DNA of 64,000 nt, from NCBI GenBank assembly GCA_002360925.1, contig DERN01000006.1, positions 1 to 64,000 on the forward strand, in the 5' to 3' direction. The position numbers and the translations under genes were made by a program. This DNA is from Flavobacteriaceae bacterium UBA3339 (GTDB taxonomy: Bacteria; Bacteroidota; Bacteroidia; Flavobacteriales; Flavobacteriaceae). Positions 42,525 to 52,710 of the stretch are shown here, piece by piece. The notes beneath the pieces were generated by a model. The model did no database searches. It was not told the DNA's origin and saw only the letters and a program-made list of their open reading frames with translations. The first letter of the stretch is position 1; every line of letters starts with the position of its first letter.

Positions 42525-43226
42525 TTAATCTCTTTTTCGTACAGTTCGTTGTTCAATTCTTTTTTCGTAGTTAGTGCCTTGGAAAATACGTTTTACGTAA
42601 ATTCCTGGAATATGAATCTGATTTGGATCTAATTCACCAACCGGAACCAATTCTTCTACCTCAGCAATCGTAATTTTACCAGCTCCTGCCATACAAGCAT
42701 TGAAGTTACGAGCTGTTCCACGGAAAATTAAGTTTCCGGCTTCGTCACCTTTCCAAGCTTTTACAATAGCAAAATCGGCTTGATACGCTTCTTCCATTAC
42801 GTACATTTTTCCGTTAAACTCGCGTGTTTCTTTTCCTTCGGCTACTTCAGTTCCGTAACCAGCCGGAGTAAAAAACGCTGGAATTCCCGCTTGAGCTGCA
42901 CGACATTTTTCTGCCAAAGTTCCTTGCGGAGTTAATTCAACATCTAACTCGCCACTTAACATTTGACGTTCGAATTCGGCGTTTTCACCAACGTACGAAG
43001 CGATCATTTTTTTTATTTGTTTTTTCTGTAATAATAATCCAAGACCAAAATCGTCTACTCCTGCATTGTTAGAAATGCAAATAAGTCCCATTACATTTTT
43101 GCGAACCAATTCTGCAATCGAATTTTCCGGGATTCCGCTTAACCCGAAACCGCCTACCATAAGCGTTTGATTATCTTGCACATCAGCCAAAGCTTCCTGT
43201 GCGTTTGCAACCTTTTTGTTAATCAT
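42525..43226 (-). CDS. scoA: 3-oxoacid CoA-transferase subunit A
   Basis: 233 residues. It begins with KVANAQEALADVQDNQTLMV, then GGFGLSGIPENSIAELVRKN, the CoA-binding loop of the family (GGFGxSGxP). Near the end, IHIPGIYVKRIFQ is the usual subunit contact strand. First gene of the unit scoA-scoB-AI-2E transporter. Confidence 0.95.
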   Translation of the reverse strand: MINKKVANAQEALADVQDNQTLMVGGFGLSGIPENSIAELVRKNVMGLICISNNAGVDDFGLGLLLQKKQIKKMIASYVGENAEFERQMLSGELDVELTPQGTLAEKCRAAQAGIPAFFTPAGYGTEVAEGKETREFNGKMYVMEEAYQADFAIVKAWKGDEAGNLIFRGTARNFNACMAGAGKITIAEVEELVPVGELDPNQIHIPGIYVKRIFQGTNYEKRIEQRTVRKRD

Positions 43227-43256
43227 AATTTCCTTAGATTGTTAATGCTATAAAAA

Positions 43257-43294
43257 TATAAAAAAAAACGACTTCAAAATAGGAAGTCGTTTTT
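43257..43294 (-). terminator. terminator of the PBP1A gene
   Basis: ACGACTTC (43268-43275), 7-nt loop, GAAGTCGT (43283-43290), with A runs on both sides. It lies just after the stop at 43300. Confidence 0.8.
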
Positions 43295-43299
43295 AAATA

Positions 43300-45660
43300 T
43301 CAAAAGTTGAATTCTTCTGGAACACTTTGTTTCGGTGCAGCCAAACTATCTCGTTTGCCCAATCCTCCGCCAGCTCCCATAACCGAATCTGTTGCCGCTC
43401 GTTTCCAACAATCAACCAAAACAGTCATATTAGCCGGGCGTTCGAAATCTTCATCGGATACATAAAGCGTTTTATCGGCATAACATTTCTTCATGAAAAT
43501 ACCCCAAATAGGTAATGCCATTGTAGCTCCTTGTCCGTAAACCGTGGATCTAAAATGCGCTCCACGATCTTCGTTTCCAACCCAAACACCTGTTACAAGA
43601 TTTGGAACCATTCCAATAAACCAACCATCGGAATTGTTTTGTGTTGTTCCTGTTTTACCAGCAATCGGATTTTTAAATCCATACGGATAGCCTGTCATTC
43701 TATGATATCCAGCGCCACCGCCGCCTGTATAACGTAATCTCCCTCCAGAAGAACCTGGATCGGTTACACCTTCTAACAGTTTTACCACCGCATATGCAAT
43801 ATCTTTATTCATTACATCGCGTGTTTCGATTTTAGATTCGTACAGAACAACTCCGTTTTTATCGGTAATTTTATTGATAAACCTTGGTTTTACATACACA
43901 CCTTGGTTTGCAAACGTGCTATAAGCAGCCACCATATCGCTTACCGTAATTTCTACCGCTCCTAAAGCAATTGCCGGAGATTGCGGAATATCGGATTTTA
44001 CTCCTAAATCTCGACACAAATCAATTACTGCTTTTGGTCCTACGCGATCCATTAATCGGGCTGTTACTGTATTTAACGATTGCGCTAAAGCATATTTCAT
44101 TGTTACAGAACCGTAATATTTACCGCTTGAGTTTTTAGGTGACCAATCTTTTTGAATTCCATAACGTCCGCGAGGCATTGTAAACGGTCCGTCGTAAACA
44201 TAATCACAAGGACTCATTCCCAACTGATCTATTGCCGTTGCGTATACAAACGGTTTAAAAGTAGATCCTACCTGGCGCGCTCCTTGTGCAACGTGATCGT
44301 ATTGAAAATGTTTATAATCAATTCCACCAACCCAAGCTTTTACATTTCCGGTAATTGGTTCCATTGACATCATACCAGATTGTAAAAAGTGTTTGTAATA
44401 AACGATGGAATCACGAGGAGTCATGATGGTATCTTTTTCGCCTTTCCATGTAAAAATTGCCATTTTGGTTTTTACATCAAACGATTTAATGATATCTTCT
44501 TCCGATTTTCCTTGCGAACTCATTTGTCTCCAACGCTCGGAATTTCTCATAGCGCGATCGATAATCTTTTTCGTTTCAGCTTGAGATAATTGAATGAAAG
44601 GAGCATTTTTATTTCCTTTTTGCTGAATAAAGAATTCCTGCTGAAGGTTTGCCAAGTGCATATCAACAGCTTCCTCTGCATATTCCTGCATTCTTGAATC
44701 GATAGTTGTATAAATACGTAAACCATCGCGGTAAATATCGTAAGTAGAACCGTCTTTTTTAGGATTTTCTTTCACCCATTTACGCATATAATCACGTAAA
44801 TATTCTCTAAAATACGTCGCGTATCCTTTTGTATGCGTTTCTGGAGTATAATTGATCACTAACGGCATTGCTTGATACTTCTGCTTTTCGGCAGTTGTTA
44901 AATAGCCGTTTTTCTCCATTTGACCCAAAACCACATTTCTACGAGTTTGAGCACGTTCTTGATTGAAACGAGGATTGTAACGCGAAGGCGCTTGCAACAT
45001 ACCCACCAAAACAGCAGCTTCTTCTACTGTAAGATCTTTAGGTTCTTTAGCAAAATAAATATTTGAAGCAGAACGAATTCCGTATGCATTACTCACAAAA
45101 TCTACCGTATTTAAATAATACGCAATGATTTCGTTTTTAGTATACTGACGTTCTAATTTAACAGCAATAATCCATTCTTTGATTTTTTGAATCACACGGA
45201 ATAATTTGTTTGTAGAACCAGAGCTTCCGTGGAATAAGTTTTTTGCTAGCTGTTGCGAAATGGTACTTGCTCCACCGCTTGAACCTGCACTAAAAACAGC
45301 ACGAAGCGTTCCGCGCGCATCGATTCCCGAATGTTCTCTAAAACGTTCGTCTTCGGTCGCAATTAAAGCATTGACTAAATGTTGAGGTAAATCTTCATAT
45401 TTAACCGGAACACGATTTTCTAGATAAAATTTACCTAATGTTTTTCCGTCAGCCGAAATAATTTCGGTTGCAACGCTCGATGCCGGATTTTCCAATTCAT
45501 CAAAAGTTGGCATGCTTCCGAAGATTCCCCAATTGGCGAATGCGAAAATAAGAATTGCAAAAGCAATTCCGCCTCCAAACAGTTTCCAAAACAGACGCAA
45601 ATATTTTCTATTTGTAGATACTTCTTTCTTTTTTGGTTCTTCTATTTTTTCCATATTCAT
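43300..45660 (-). CDS. class A penicillin-binding protein (PBP1A)
   Basis: 786 residues, bifunctional peptidoglycan synthase. One N-terminal helix (about 22-46), then the glycosyltransferase domain (GT51) with TEDERFREHSGIDARGTLRA (about 106-125) and STISQQLAKNLFHG; the transpeptidase domain begins near 430 with SxxK as STFKPFVYA (about 475), SLN in ALAQSLNTV (about 535), and KTG in AGKTGTTQNN (about 665). Builds the cell-wall glycan and cross-links it. Downstream of ricT-gldH by 7 nt, so one transcript is likely. Two ATG codons (45660, 45654) are possible starts. Confidence 0.96.
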   Translation of the reverse strand: MNMEKIEEPKKKEVSTNRKYLRLFWKLFGGGIAFAILIFAFANWGIFGSMPTFDELENPASSVATEIISADGKTLGKFYLENRVPVKYEDLPQHLVNALIATEDERFREHSGIDARGTLRAVFSAGSSGGASTISQQLAKNLFHGSSGSTNKLFRVIQKIKEWIIAVKLERQYTKNEIIAYYLNTVDFVSNAYGIRSASNIYFAKEPKDLTVEEAAVLVGMLQAPSRYNPRFNQERAQTRRNVVLGQMEKNGYLTTAEKQKYQAMPLVINYTPETHTKGYATYFREYLRDYMRKWVKENPKKDGSTYDIYRDGLRIYTTIDSRMQEYAEEAVDMHLANLQQEFFIQQKGNKNAPFIQLSQAETKKIIDRAMRNSERWRQMSSQGKSEEDIIKSFDVKTKMAIFTWKGEKDTIMTPRDSIVYYKHFLQSGMMSMEPITGNVKAWVGGIDYKHFQYDHVAQGARQVGSTFKPFVYATAIDQLGMSPCDYVYDGPFTMPRGRYGIQKDWSPKNSSGKYYGSVTMKYALAQSLNTVTARLMDRVGPKAVIDLCRDLGVKSDIPQSPAIALGAVEITVSDMVAAYSTFANQGVYVKPRFINKITDKNGVVLYESKIETRDVMNKDIAYAVVKLLEGVTDPGSSGGRLRYTGGGGAGYHRMTGYPYGFKNPIAGKTGTTQNNSDGWFIGMVPNLVTGVWVGNEDRGAHFRSTVYGQGATMALPIWGIFMKKCYADKTLYVSDEDFERPANMTVLVDCWKRAATDSVMGAGGGLGKRDSLAAPKQSVPEEFNF

Positions 45661-45666
45661 TCAAAA

Positions 45667-46158
45667 TTATTGAACTTCTAACCCAATTTCGGTAATACCG
45701 TTTAAAACAGCATCGCCTTTTACTTCGTTTACTTTTCGTATTGCGTGTTCAATTTCAACCTTGTAAACGCCTTGTTTTTTAAGATTTAAATTCTTACGCC
45801 ATACTAATTTATGTTCTTTAATATCGGTAAAGCCTGTACCCAACATTGATCCGTCAGCATTTGCCATTTGATATTGCAAAGTATCGACCGTTGCAGTGCC
45901 TTCTGGAGGAAACATTTTTACGATTAGATACAAATTGCTATACGGATATTCGTTGTTTGTGCGCACATTTATATAAGCTGTTCGCTGGCTTAACGTATCT
46001 AAAGATTCGAAATCGAAGGTTTTTAAATCTTCTTTTTTCCATCCACTTTCGACCGATTGATATTCATTAAAAAAACCTTGATTGTTGCACGAAACAACAA
46101 CCAATAACACCAACAAAGCTAATTGTTTGAAAAAACTTTTATTCTGTTTTTTTATCAT
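45667..46158 (-). CDS. gldH: gliding motility lipoprotein GldH
   Basis: 163 residues from the ATG at 46158; a longer in-frame reading to 46257 would lie inside ricT. A lipoprotein signal MIKKQNKSFFKQLALLVLLV ends at a Cys near 23 (VVSCNNQ). The rest matches GldH: YQSVESGWKKEDLKTFDF, NEYPYSNLYLIVKMFPPEGT, and VYKVEIEHAIRKV. GldH is one of the outer proteins needed for Bacteroidota gliding and related to T9SS function. The start overlaps the end of ricT by 20 nt. Confidence 0.93.
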   Translation of the reverse strand: MIKKQNKSFFKQLALLVLLVVVSCNNQGFFNEYQSVESGWKKEDLKTFDFESLDTLSQRTAYINVRTNNEYPYSNLYLIVKMFPPEGTATVDTLQYQMANADGSMLGTGFTDIKEHKLVWRKNLNLKKQGVYKVEIEHAIRKVNEVKGDAVLNGITEIGLEVQ

Positions 46159-47530
46159 TGGTATTGCGTTTTGGTTTAGAACCGCCGTTTTTATTTGGTC
46201 TGTATTTTTTATTTCGCGCTTGATTCGCGTTATTAGCTGTAGCCGGCGCAGATGCATTTTGATTCGGATTTTGACTCGAATTCTGATTTACACTTTTTTG
46301 AGCGTTTGGCTGTTGTTGCGTATTCGCGGCAGGTTTTGGTCTTCTTTGTCTGTTTTCGTTCGGCGCTTTTTTCTCTGTTACAGGCGCTGTAGTTGTTTCG
46401 GCAGTTTTCTTTTTATTGCGCTGCGGACGTTTTTTTCGTTTTGGTTGATCGAAACGAGAAAGACTATCTTCGGCAATTACATTTGATTTTGTTGACGCAT
46501 TTTCATCTTCATAAACAAAGTCTTCGATATTATCGACTAATTCGCCTTGTTTATTCATCTCAATCATTTCTTTTACCTGATCGACTTCGATTTTGAACCA
46601 ATTTGCCATATTTGACGGATAAGCAAACCACATTACTTCTTTAAAGATGTCTATTTTCTGGCAAACCGCTTCTCCTTTTTTTGTTTGAATTTTGGTTTCG
46701 GTATCGGGCATATCTTTTAAAGCATCCAAATACGTATCCAATTCGTAATTTAAACAACATTTTAACTTACCACATTGACCAGCAAGCTTTTGCGGATTTA
46801 ATGATAATTGCTGATAACGAGCCGCTGCGGTATTTACGCTTCTAAAATCGGTAAGCCAAGTAGAACAGCACAATTCACGTCCACAAGAACCGATTCCGCC
46901 TAAACGAGCTGCTTCCTGACGGAAACCAACTTGTTTCATTTCGATACGGATACTGAATTCTCTTGCGAATTCTTTAATCAATTGACGAAAATCCACTCGA
47001 TCGTTTGCTGTATAATAAAACGTTGCTTTTGATGCATCGCCTTGAAATTCAATGTCCGAAATCTTCATTTCTAACTTCAATTCAATCGCAATTTCACGCG
47101 CACGAACTTTCATTGGTTCTTCTCGTTTACGAGCTTCCGACCAAATATCAATATCTTTTTGCGATGCTTTTCGATAAATTTTTAATGTTTCGCCATACGG
47201 ATCCACATGTTTTTTCTTCATCTGCACTTTAACCAATTCACCGGTTAAAGTTACAACTCCCACATCATGCCCAGGGCTAGATTCGGTTGCAACTACATCT
47301 CCAATATGAAGCGGTAATTTATCTACGTTTTTATAAAAGTCTTTTCTACCGTTTTTAAAACGAACTTCTACGACATCAAAAGGCTCGAATCCCGAAGGAT
47401 AATGCATGTTTGAAAGCCAGTCGAATACACTTAATTTATTACAACTGTCGGTTCCACAAGAACCTTTGCTACCACAACCTTTTGGAATGCCCGAATCGTT
47501 TGTTTTAGTAGAACAATTAGTACATGCCAT
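46139..47530 (-). CDS. ricT: PSP1-family protein RicT (YaaT-like)
   Basis: 463 residues. The core (about 25-290) holds the PSP1 domain with conserved cysteines: CGSKGSCGTDSCNK at the N-terminus, GGIGSCGRELCCSTW (about 205-219) and LAGQCGKLKCCLNYEL (about 252-267), which could bind Fe-S. In Bacillus the protein is part of a Ric complex that affects RNA processing. From 330 on the chain is low-complexity and rich in Asn, Gln, Pro, Lys and Arg, typical of flavobacterial versions. The stop lies 20 nt inside gldH. First gene of ricT-gldH-PBP1A. Confidence 0.9.
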   Translation of the reverse strand: MACTNCSTKTNDSGIPKGCGSKGSCGTDSCNKLSVFDWLSNMHYPSGFEPFDVVEVRFKNGRKDFYKNVDKLPLHIGDVVATESSPGHDVGVVTLTGELVKVQMKKKHVDPYGETLKIYRKASQKDIDIWSEARKREEPMKVRAREIAIELKLEMKISDIEFQGDASKATFYYTANDRVDFRQLIKEFAREFSIRIEMKQVGFRQEAARLGGIGSCGRELCCSTWLTDFRSVNTAAARYQQLSLNPQKLAGQCGKLKCCLNYELDTYLDALKDMPDTETKIQTKKGEAVCQKIDIFKEVMWFAYPSNMANWFKIEVDQVKEMIEMNKQGELVDNIEDFVYEDENASTKSNVIAEDSLSRFDQPKRKKRPQRNKKKTAETTTAPVTEKKAPNENRQRRPKPAANTQQQPNAQKSVNQNSSQNPNQNASAPATANNANQARNKKYRPNKNGGSKPKRNTNDKKTE

Positions 47531-47664
47531 ATATATAAGAACAACTTTCGTTGTTTATTTTAGTTAATAAAAAGTTTGCGTAAAGATACTATATTTTCGT
47601 TTTGCTTAAAAAACTCTTAACGTTTTATACAGCAAAAACAAAGAACTAAGGTAAATAAAAATAA

Positions 47665-47701
47665 TAAAGAAGCGATATTTTTATAACATCACTTCTTTAT
47701 T
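47665..47701 (-). terminator. terminator of the DUF808 gene
   Basis: ATAAAGAAGCGAT pairs with ATCACTTCTTTAT around a 11-nt loop with one G-U wobble in the transcript. T-rich downstream on the minus strand. Confidence 0.6.
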
Positions 47702-47722
47702 AATCTATAGAAATTATCTTTT

Positions 47723-48598
47723 TTAATGTGTTTTTACTTTTGAAGGAATCATCTTTTTAACTCCTGTAATAATTACAACCATTATTAATCCGACTACAAT
47801 TCCGAATAATAATTCTTTTATCATAGAAGGAATTTCAGGTAAAAAATGATGCAACACATCGATATTATGCGCAAAAATTCCGCCGGAAACCAAAAGTAAA
47901 GCGATTGTTCCTACAACAGCTAAAATTCTGATAATAACAGGAAGCGCTTGAACTAACAAACGACCAAGTTTAGTTAAAAATCCTTTGTTGTTAGAATGTT
48001 TAATAAGCTTATATCCCGCATCGTCCATTCTTACAATAAGCGCAACGATTCCATAAACGCCAACTGTTGCCAAAATGGCTACAACGCAAACCGTTAAAAT
48101 TTGAATAGTTAATGGTTTATTTAAAACGGCTCCTAATGCAATGATCACAATTTCGATCGAAAGGATAAAATCAGTTGTAATTGCCGATTTAATTTTTGCT
48201 TTCTCTGCTTCGGGATTTGAACTTTCGTTCTGATTTTCTACAACTTCAGGCTTTTCTTTCTTTTTATGAAATACGTATTCAATGATTTTCTCAACTCCTT
48301 CATAAGCCAAATAACATCCTCCCGCAATTAAAATATACTTGATAATAACCGGAAAAAAGATATTCAACAAAATCGCAATTGGAACAATAATGACTTTGTT
48401 TAAAAACGAACCTTTTGTTATTGCCCACAAAACAGGCAACTCGCGCGATGATAAAAAACCTGTTGCTTTTTCGGCATTTACAGCCAAATCATCTCCTAAA
48501 ATCCCTGCTGTTTTCTGAGTTGCTACTTTACTCGCAACCGCCACATCGTCCATTAATGCGGCAATATCATCCATAATTGCAAAAAAACCTGATGCCAT
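47723..48598 (-). CDS. DUF808-family membrane protein (YedI-like)
   Basis: 291 residues with about six transmembrane helices. The family opening is well matched: MASGFFAIMDDIAALMDDVA, KVATQKTAGILGDDLAVNAE, then KATGFLSSRELPVLWAITKG. Residues 115-135 are a charged linker (HKKKEKPEVVENQNESSNPE). DUF808 proteins are inner-membrane with unknown function. Single gene upstream of the exported nuclease-like gene. Confidence 0.92.
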   Translation of the reverse strand: MASGFFAIMDDIAALMDDVAVASKVATQKTAGILGDDLAVNAEKATGFLSSRELPVLWAITKGSFLNKVIIVPIAILLNIFFPVIIKYILIAGGCYLAYEGVEKIIEYVFHKKKEKPEVVENQNESSNPEAEKAKIKSAITTDFILSIEIVIIALGAVLNKPLTIQILTVCVVAILATVGVYGIVALIVRMDDAGYKLIKHSNNKGFLTKLGRLLVQALPVIIRILAVVGTIALLLVSGGIFAHNIDVLHHFLPEIPSMIKELLFGIVVGLIMVVIITGVKKMIPSKVKTH

Positions 48599-48691
48599 GT
48601 TTCTAAATTTGGCGTAAATGTAGAAATTTATTTTTTTGCTAAATTATTTTTTATATGCTCATGAAAAAATTTAACGTATACGCAACTACTC

Positions 48692-49774
48692 TTAGTTTGC
48701 ATTTTCAAATTTTGAATAATTAACCTCTCTAACCAAATAAATATAAACCGGAAAATGATCGCTAAAACCGGGTTCTCCGTTTAGTTGATTTCGCAAAGGA
48801 TAACCTTTAAACTGTCCGTTTCTTTGAATTAGAAAAGGTTTGTTCACAATTCCCGTTTTCCAATAACGGAAACTTGTATATTCCTTTTGTAATAAAGGTT
48901 CGGAGATGATGATATGATCAAAAATATCCCACGAATCTCTATAAGCGATCGTTCCAAAACCATCTTTGTACAATTTGTACATTGGGTTAAAAAGCTCGTT
49001 TTCTTTAACATCATTTCGGTTTTCTTTTGCATTTAAAACATTTTTTATGGATTTGTTATAAGGTCCATCGTTTAAATCGCCCATCGTCATAATTTTAGCT
49101 TTCGGATTTAATTTGTAAAGCGAATCGATGATTTTCTTATTCAAAGCCGCAGCCGCTTCCCTATTCGGGCTACTTTTCTTTTCGCCACCAAAACGCGAGG
49201 GCCAATGATTTACGATAAAATGCATTTCTTCGCCATCTAACAAACCTGTAACCAAAATCTGATCGCGCGTGTAAATGCGCTTTCCTTTTCCATTATTCGA
49301 TTTTTTATATTTTGGATTCGATTTATCGTATATGTATAACGGAATGTTTTTTGAGCTAGTTGGTTTAAAATGTCTTTCCTGATAAAGCAATGCCACGTCA
49401 ATTCCGCGACGATCGGGCGAATCGAAATGAATAATTCCGTAATCGGCTTTTTGCAATGAAGGCATTTCGACCAAATCTTCTAAAACGGCTCTATTTTCGA
49501 CTTCGGCAATTCCTAAAATGGTTGGCAAATTCGAATTTTCATCGGTTCCTATTTTAGAAATCGCTCTACTTAAGTTTTCTAACTTTTGTCGATATTTTTT
49601 CCCATCCCATTTTCTTAATCCTTTTGGAGTCCATTCTTCATCATAAATCTTTTCATCCCGAATCGTATCAAATAAATTTTCCACATTATAAAAAGCAACA
49701 GTGTGCACAACGAATGTTTTGTTTTGCGAAAAACAGGAACAACCAAACAATATGATAAAAAACAAAAAGCGCAT
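48692..49774 (-). CDS. exported endonuclease/exonuclease/phosphatase-family protein
   Basis: 360 residues from the ATG at 49774 (a TTG 9 nt earlier also opens the frame). Signal peptide MRFLFFIILFGCSCFSQ. EEP fold with metal and catalytic residues: NVENLFDT (about 30-37), GIAEVENRAVLEDL (about 90, metal Glu), HWPSRFGGE (about 185), TMGDLNDGPYN (about 230, Asp/Asn), and FSDHFPVYIYL (about 338, Asp-His). Secreted DNase or phosphodiesterase-type enzyme. It is divergent from the TonB receptor operon with a 142-nt gap, which suggests linked use. Substrate not fixed by sequence. Confidence 0.9.
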   Translation of the reverse strand: MRFLFFIILFGCSCFSQNKTFVVHTVAFYNVENLFDTIRDEKIYDEEWTPKGLRKWDGKKYRQKLENLSRAISKIGTDENSNLPTILGIAEVENRAVLEDLVEMPSLQKADYGIIHFDSPDRRGIDVALLYQERHFKPTSSKNIPLYIYDKSNPKYKKSNNGKGKRIYTRDQILVTGLLDGEEMHFIVNHWPSRFGGEKKSSPNREAAAALNKKIIDSLYKLNPKAKIMTMGDLNDGPYNKSIKNVLNAKENRNDVKENELFNPMYKLYKDGFGTIAYRDSWDIFDHIIISEPLLQKEYTSFRYWKTGIVNKPFLIQRNGQFKGYPLRNQLNGEPGFSDHFPVYIYLVREVNYSKFENAN

Positions 49775-49916
49775 TTCATCCAAACATTAAAAACTAACAA
49801 CTTTTTAACACAATTCACCATAAACATAATTAATAATTTGCTAATTATCAAAACATTACATACATTAACATTGATTTTAAACAGTTCTATTCGTTTATTA
49901 ACTCAATTTTTGGTGT

Positions 49917-52700
49917 ATGAAAAGATTATTACTTAGTATTTTCTTAATACTTTTTAAGCAAGCAGTTTGGGCACAAAATACAGAGTTACGAGGCAAAGTA
50001 GTAGATTCAAAAACACAACAACCTTTAGTAAATGTAACAGCAGCGCTCCTAAACACTAATTTGTCGGAAACAACCAATGAAGAAGGTTTGTTTCGAATAT
50101 TAAATCCTTCATCGGGAAATCAAACATTGTTAATTCGATTACCAGGATACATTCAAAAAAGCTTTTATTTAGAATTAAACAATGATGAAAACTTAGATTT
50201 GGGTTTGATTTATTTGGAAGAAGATGTTACAGTTGAACAACGATTGAGTTTGATTATTTTGACCGAAAACGATTTGGGAGACGATAATTCGGGCTCAGAA
50301 ACAACTTCGGGATTATTGCAAGCTACGCGCGATGCTTTTCAGCAAGCTGCTGCATTTAATTGGGGACAAGCTCGGTTTAGAATCCGAAATCTTGACAATG
50401 AATATGGAAACATTTTCATTAACGGTATTACAATGAACAAATTTTTCGACGGACGTCCGCAATATTCTAATTGGGGCGGGTTGAACGATGCAACTCGAAA
50501 CCAAGAATTTAGCAACGGCTCACTTCCAAACAATTATACCTTTAACGGCATTTTAGGAACTCAGGCAATAAATATGCGGGCTTCGTTTATTCGCACCGGA
50601 ACTCGACTTACTTTTTCCGGAACCAACACCAATTACAATGGGAGAGCCATGATTACACACGGATCGGGAATTAATAGAAATGGTTGGTCTTATGCGTTTT
50701 CGGCTTCTTATAGAACAGCAAACGAAGGCTTTTTTGAAGGAACGGACTATGATGCTAAATCGTTTTTTATTGCCTTAGAAAAGAAATTGAATACTAAACA
50801 TAGTTTGAACCTTTCAGCGATTTACGCACAAAACAGTCGAGGGAAAAACTCGCCAAATACGCAAGAAGTGATCGATCTAAAAGGTTACAAATACAATTCG
50901 TATTGGGGTTGGCAAGATGGAAAAAAGCGAAATTCGCGCGATAAAGATGTAGAAGAACCGCTTTTTATTTTAAGCCATTATTGGAATATAAGCGAACATT
51001 CAAATTTAAACATCAATGTTGCGTATCAATTCGGAAAAATCTCGAATACTCGTTTAGAATACAACGGAGCCAATAATCCCGATCCTACCTATTATCGCAA
51101 TCTTCCTAGTTATGAATTAAATTTTCACGACAAATCGGGCGATATTCCAATTTGGACTCCGAATTACGAAAAAGCCGAACAAAACCTAATCGATTTTCTC
51201 GAAAATTCGCAAATCAATTGGAACAGACTTTATATGGAAAATCAAATTAAAGGATATGCTGTAAACGCTTTGTATGCCGATGTAATGCAAGACAACCAAA
51301 TTTCGGCTAATGCGTTGTTCAACACACAAATTTCGAATATTGTAGGATTTAATTCGGGCTTTTCGTATCGAAATCTTCATTCCGAAAATTATCAAGAATT
51401 ACTCGATTTATTAGGCGGATCGTATTTAATAGACAAAGATTCGTTCTTAAAAGAAGATTTTGAAGATGCTGATTTAAATAATCCAAATCGCAAAGTTTAC
51501 AAAGGCGATCGTTACGGATACAATTACATTATTCGAGCAAATAATTTAGATCTTTTCACGCAGTTTAAATTCAACTTTAACCGATTCGATTTTTATTTAG
51601 CTCAACAAATTTCGTACACCGATTATCAGCGCGAAGGTTTGTATAAAAACGGATTATATGTTGATTCTTCTTTCAGAAAAGGAGAAAAACTCGGTTTTAA
51701 AAACTACGGTTTTAAAGGAGGCGGATTGTACAAATTAAAAGGAAATCACTTTCTTAATTTCAACGCAACCTATTACACCAACGCTCCTAATATTCGAAAC
51801 AGTTATTCAAATTCTCGAATTAGTCATGCAACAGTAAACAATCTTACAAACGAGAAAATTTTAGGAACCGATCTTAATTATTTTATTCGTTCGCCCAATC
51901 TAAAAGCACGAATCGGCGCGTATTTCTATCAAATTAAAGATGCTACTAAAATCGCGTTTTTTTATGCCGACGGTATTGATGTGGACATGGGTGATTTGAA
52001 TAGCGATTTTGTTTCAGAAGTTACCACAAACATTAATAAACAACATGTGGGAATTGAATTGGGTGCCGAATATCAGCTTACAAAAACCATGAAATTAACC
52101 GCCGCCGCTAATTTAGGACAAGCCATTTATGCTGACAATGCAAAGGTTTATTTGAATATTGACAGCAGAAAGGAAAACGGTTTAAATCCTATGGTAAGCT
52201 ACGGAACTTCGTACATTAAAAATTATCGTTTGGCAGGAAGTCCACAACAAGCGTATTCGTTGGGAATGGAATATCGAAATCCGAATTATTGGTGGATGGG
52301 TGTAAATTTGAATTTTTTGACCGATTTGTATTTAGATATTTCACCGCTATTACGAACCAATAACTTCTTTGCCGAAACAGGACAAAGCGGCGCTTCGATT
52401 GAAAATATCGATCAAAATACAGCTCGAAACTTATTGAAACAAGAAAAACTAAACGATATTTTTCTGTTGAATATTTTAGGCGGAAAATCGTGGCGAATTC
52501 GCAATAAAACGGTTGGCTTTTTTGCCACAATCAACAATGTTTTGAATTTAGAATACAAAACAGGTGGTTTTGAACAATCGCGAAGAGCAAATTATCGCGA
52601 ACTTTTGATGGATCACGCAAGCGGAACAAGAACTTTTGGTCCAAAGTATTTTTACGCTTACGGAAGAACGTATTTTTTAAACTTATATGTTAACCTTTAA
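49917..52700 (+). CDS. TonB-dependent outer-membrane receptor
   Basis: 927 residues, signal peptide MKRLLLSIFLILFKQAVWAQ. Residues 24-100 form a CarboxypepD_reg-like domain (ELRGKVVDSKTQQPLVNVTA, then TTNEEGLFRILNPSSGNQTL). The plug domain follows (about 120-240, ARFRIRNLDNEYGNIFINGI), then the barrel with many Tyr/Trp/Phe-rich strands and an end in YFYAYGRTYFLNLYVNL. Takes up a substrate through energy from TonB. Its partners, the two lipoproteins at 52711 and 53321, follow at once. The substrate is unknown. Confidence 0.93.
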   Translation: MKRLLLSIFLILFKQAVWAQNTELRGKVVDSKTQQPLVNVTAALLNTNLSETTNEEGLFRILNPSSGNQTLLIRLPGYIQKSFYLELNNDENLDLGLIYLEEDVTVEQRLSLIILTENDLGDDNSGSETTSGLLQATRDAFQQAAAFNWGQARFRIRNLDNEYGNIFINGITMNKFFDGRPQYSNWGGLNDATRNQEFSNGSLPNNYTFNGILGTQAINMRASFIRTGTRLTFSGTNTNYNGRAMITHGSGINRNGWSYAFSASYRTANEGFFEGTDYDAKSFFIALEKKLNTKHSLNLSAIYAQNSRGKNSPNTQEVIDLKGYKYNSYWGWQDGKKRNSRDKDVEEPLFILSHYWNISEHSNLNINVAYQFGKISNTRLEYNGANNPDPTYYRNLPSYELNFHDKSGDIPIWTPNYEKAEQNLIDFLENSQINWNRLYMENQIKGYAVNALYADVMQDNQISANALFNTQISNIVGFNSGFSYRNLHSENYQELLDLLGGSYLIDKDSFLKEDFEDADLNNPNRKVYKGDRYGYNYIIRANNLDLFTQFKFNFNRFDFYLAQQISYTDYQREGLYKNGLYVDSSFRKGEKLGFKNYGFKGGGLYKLKGNHFLNFNATYYTNAPNIRNSYSNSRISHATVNNLTNEKILGTDLNYFIRSPNLKARIGAYFYQIKDATKIAFFYADGIDVDMGDLNSDFVSEVTTNINKQHVGIELGAEYQLTKTMKLTAAANLGQAIYADNAKVYLNIDSRKENGLNPMVSYGTSYIKNYRLAGSPQQAYSLGMEYRNPNYWWMGVNLNFLTDLYLDISPLLRTNNFFAETGQSGASIENIDQNTARNLLKQEKLNDIFLLNILGGKSWRIRNKTVGFFATINNVLNLEYKTGGFEQSRRANYRELLMDHASGTRTFGPKYFYAYGRTYFLNLYVNL

Positions 52701-52710
52701 AATGTGTATC

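Noticed and set aside
46082..46486. Plus-strand frame of 134 codons across the gldH/ricT junction
   Set aside because: Opposite strand of two supported genes; its Arg/Phe/Leu-rich sequence is what the complement of Asn/Lys-rich coding gives.
49703..49936. Plus-strand frame of 77 codons overlapping the start of the TonB receptor
   Set aside because: Runs through the divergent promoter region into the receptor start in another frame, AT-rich, with no domain.
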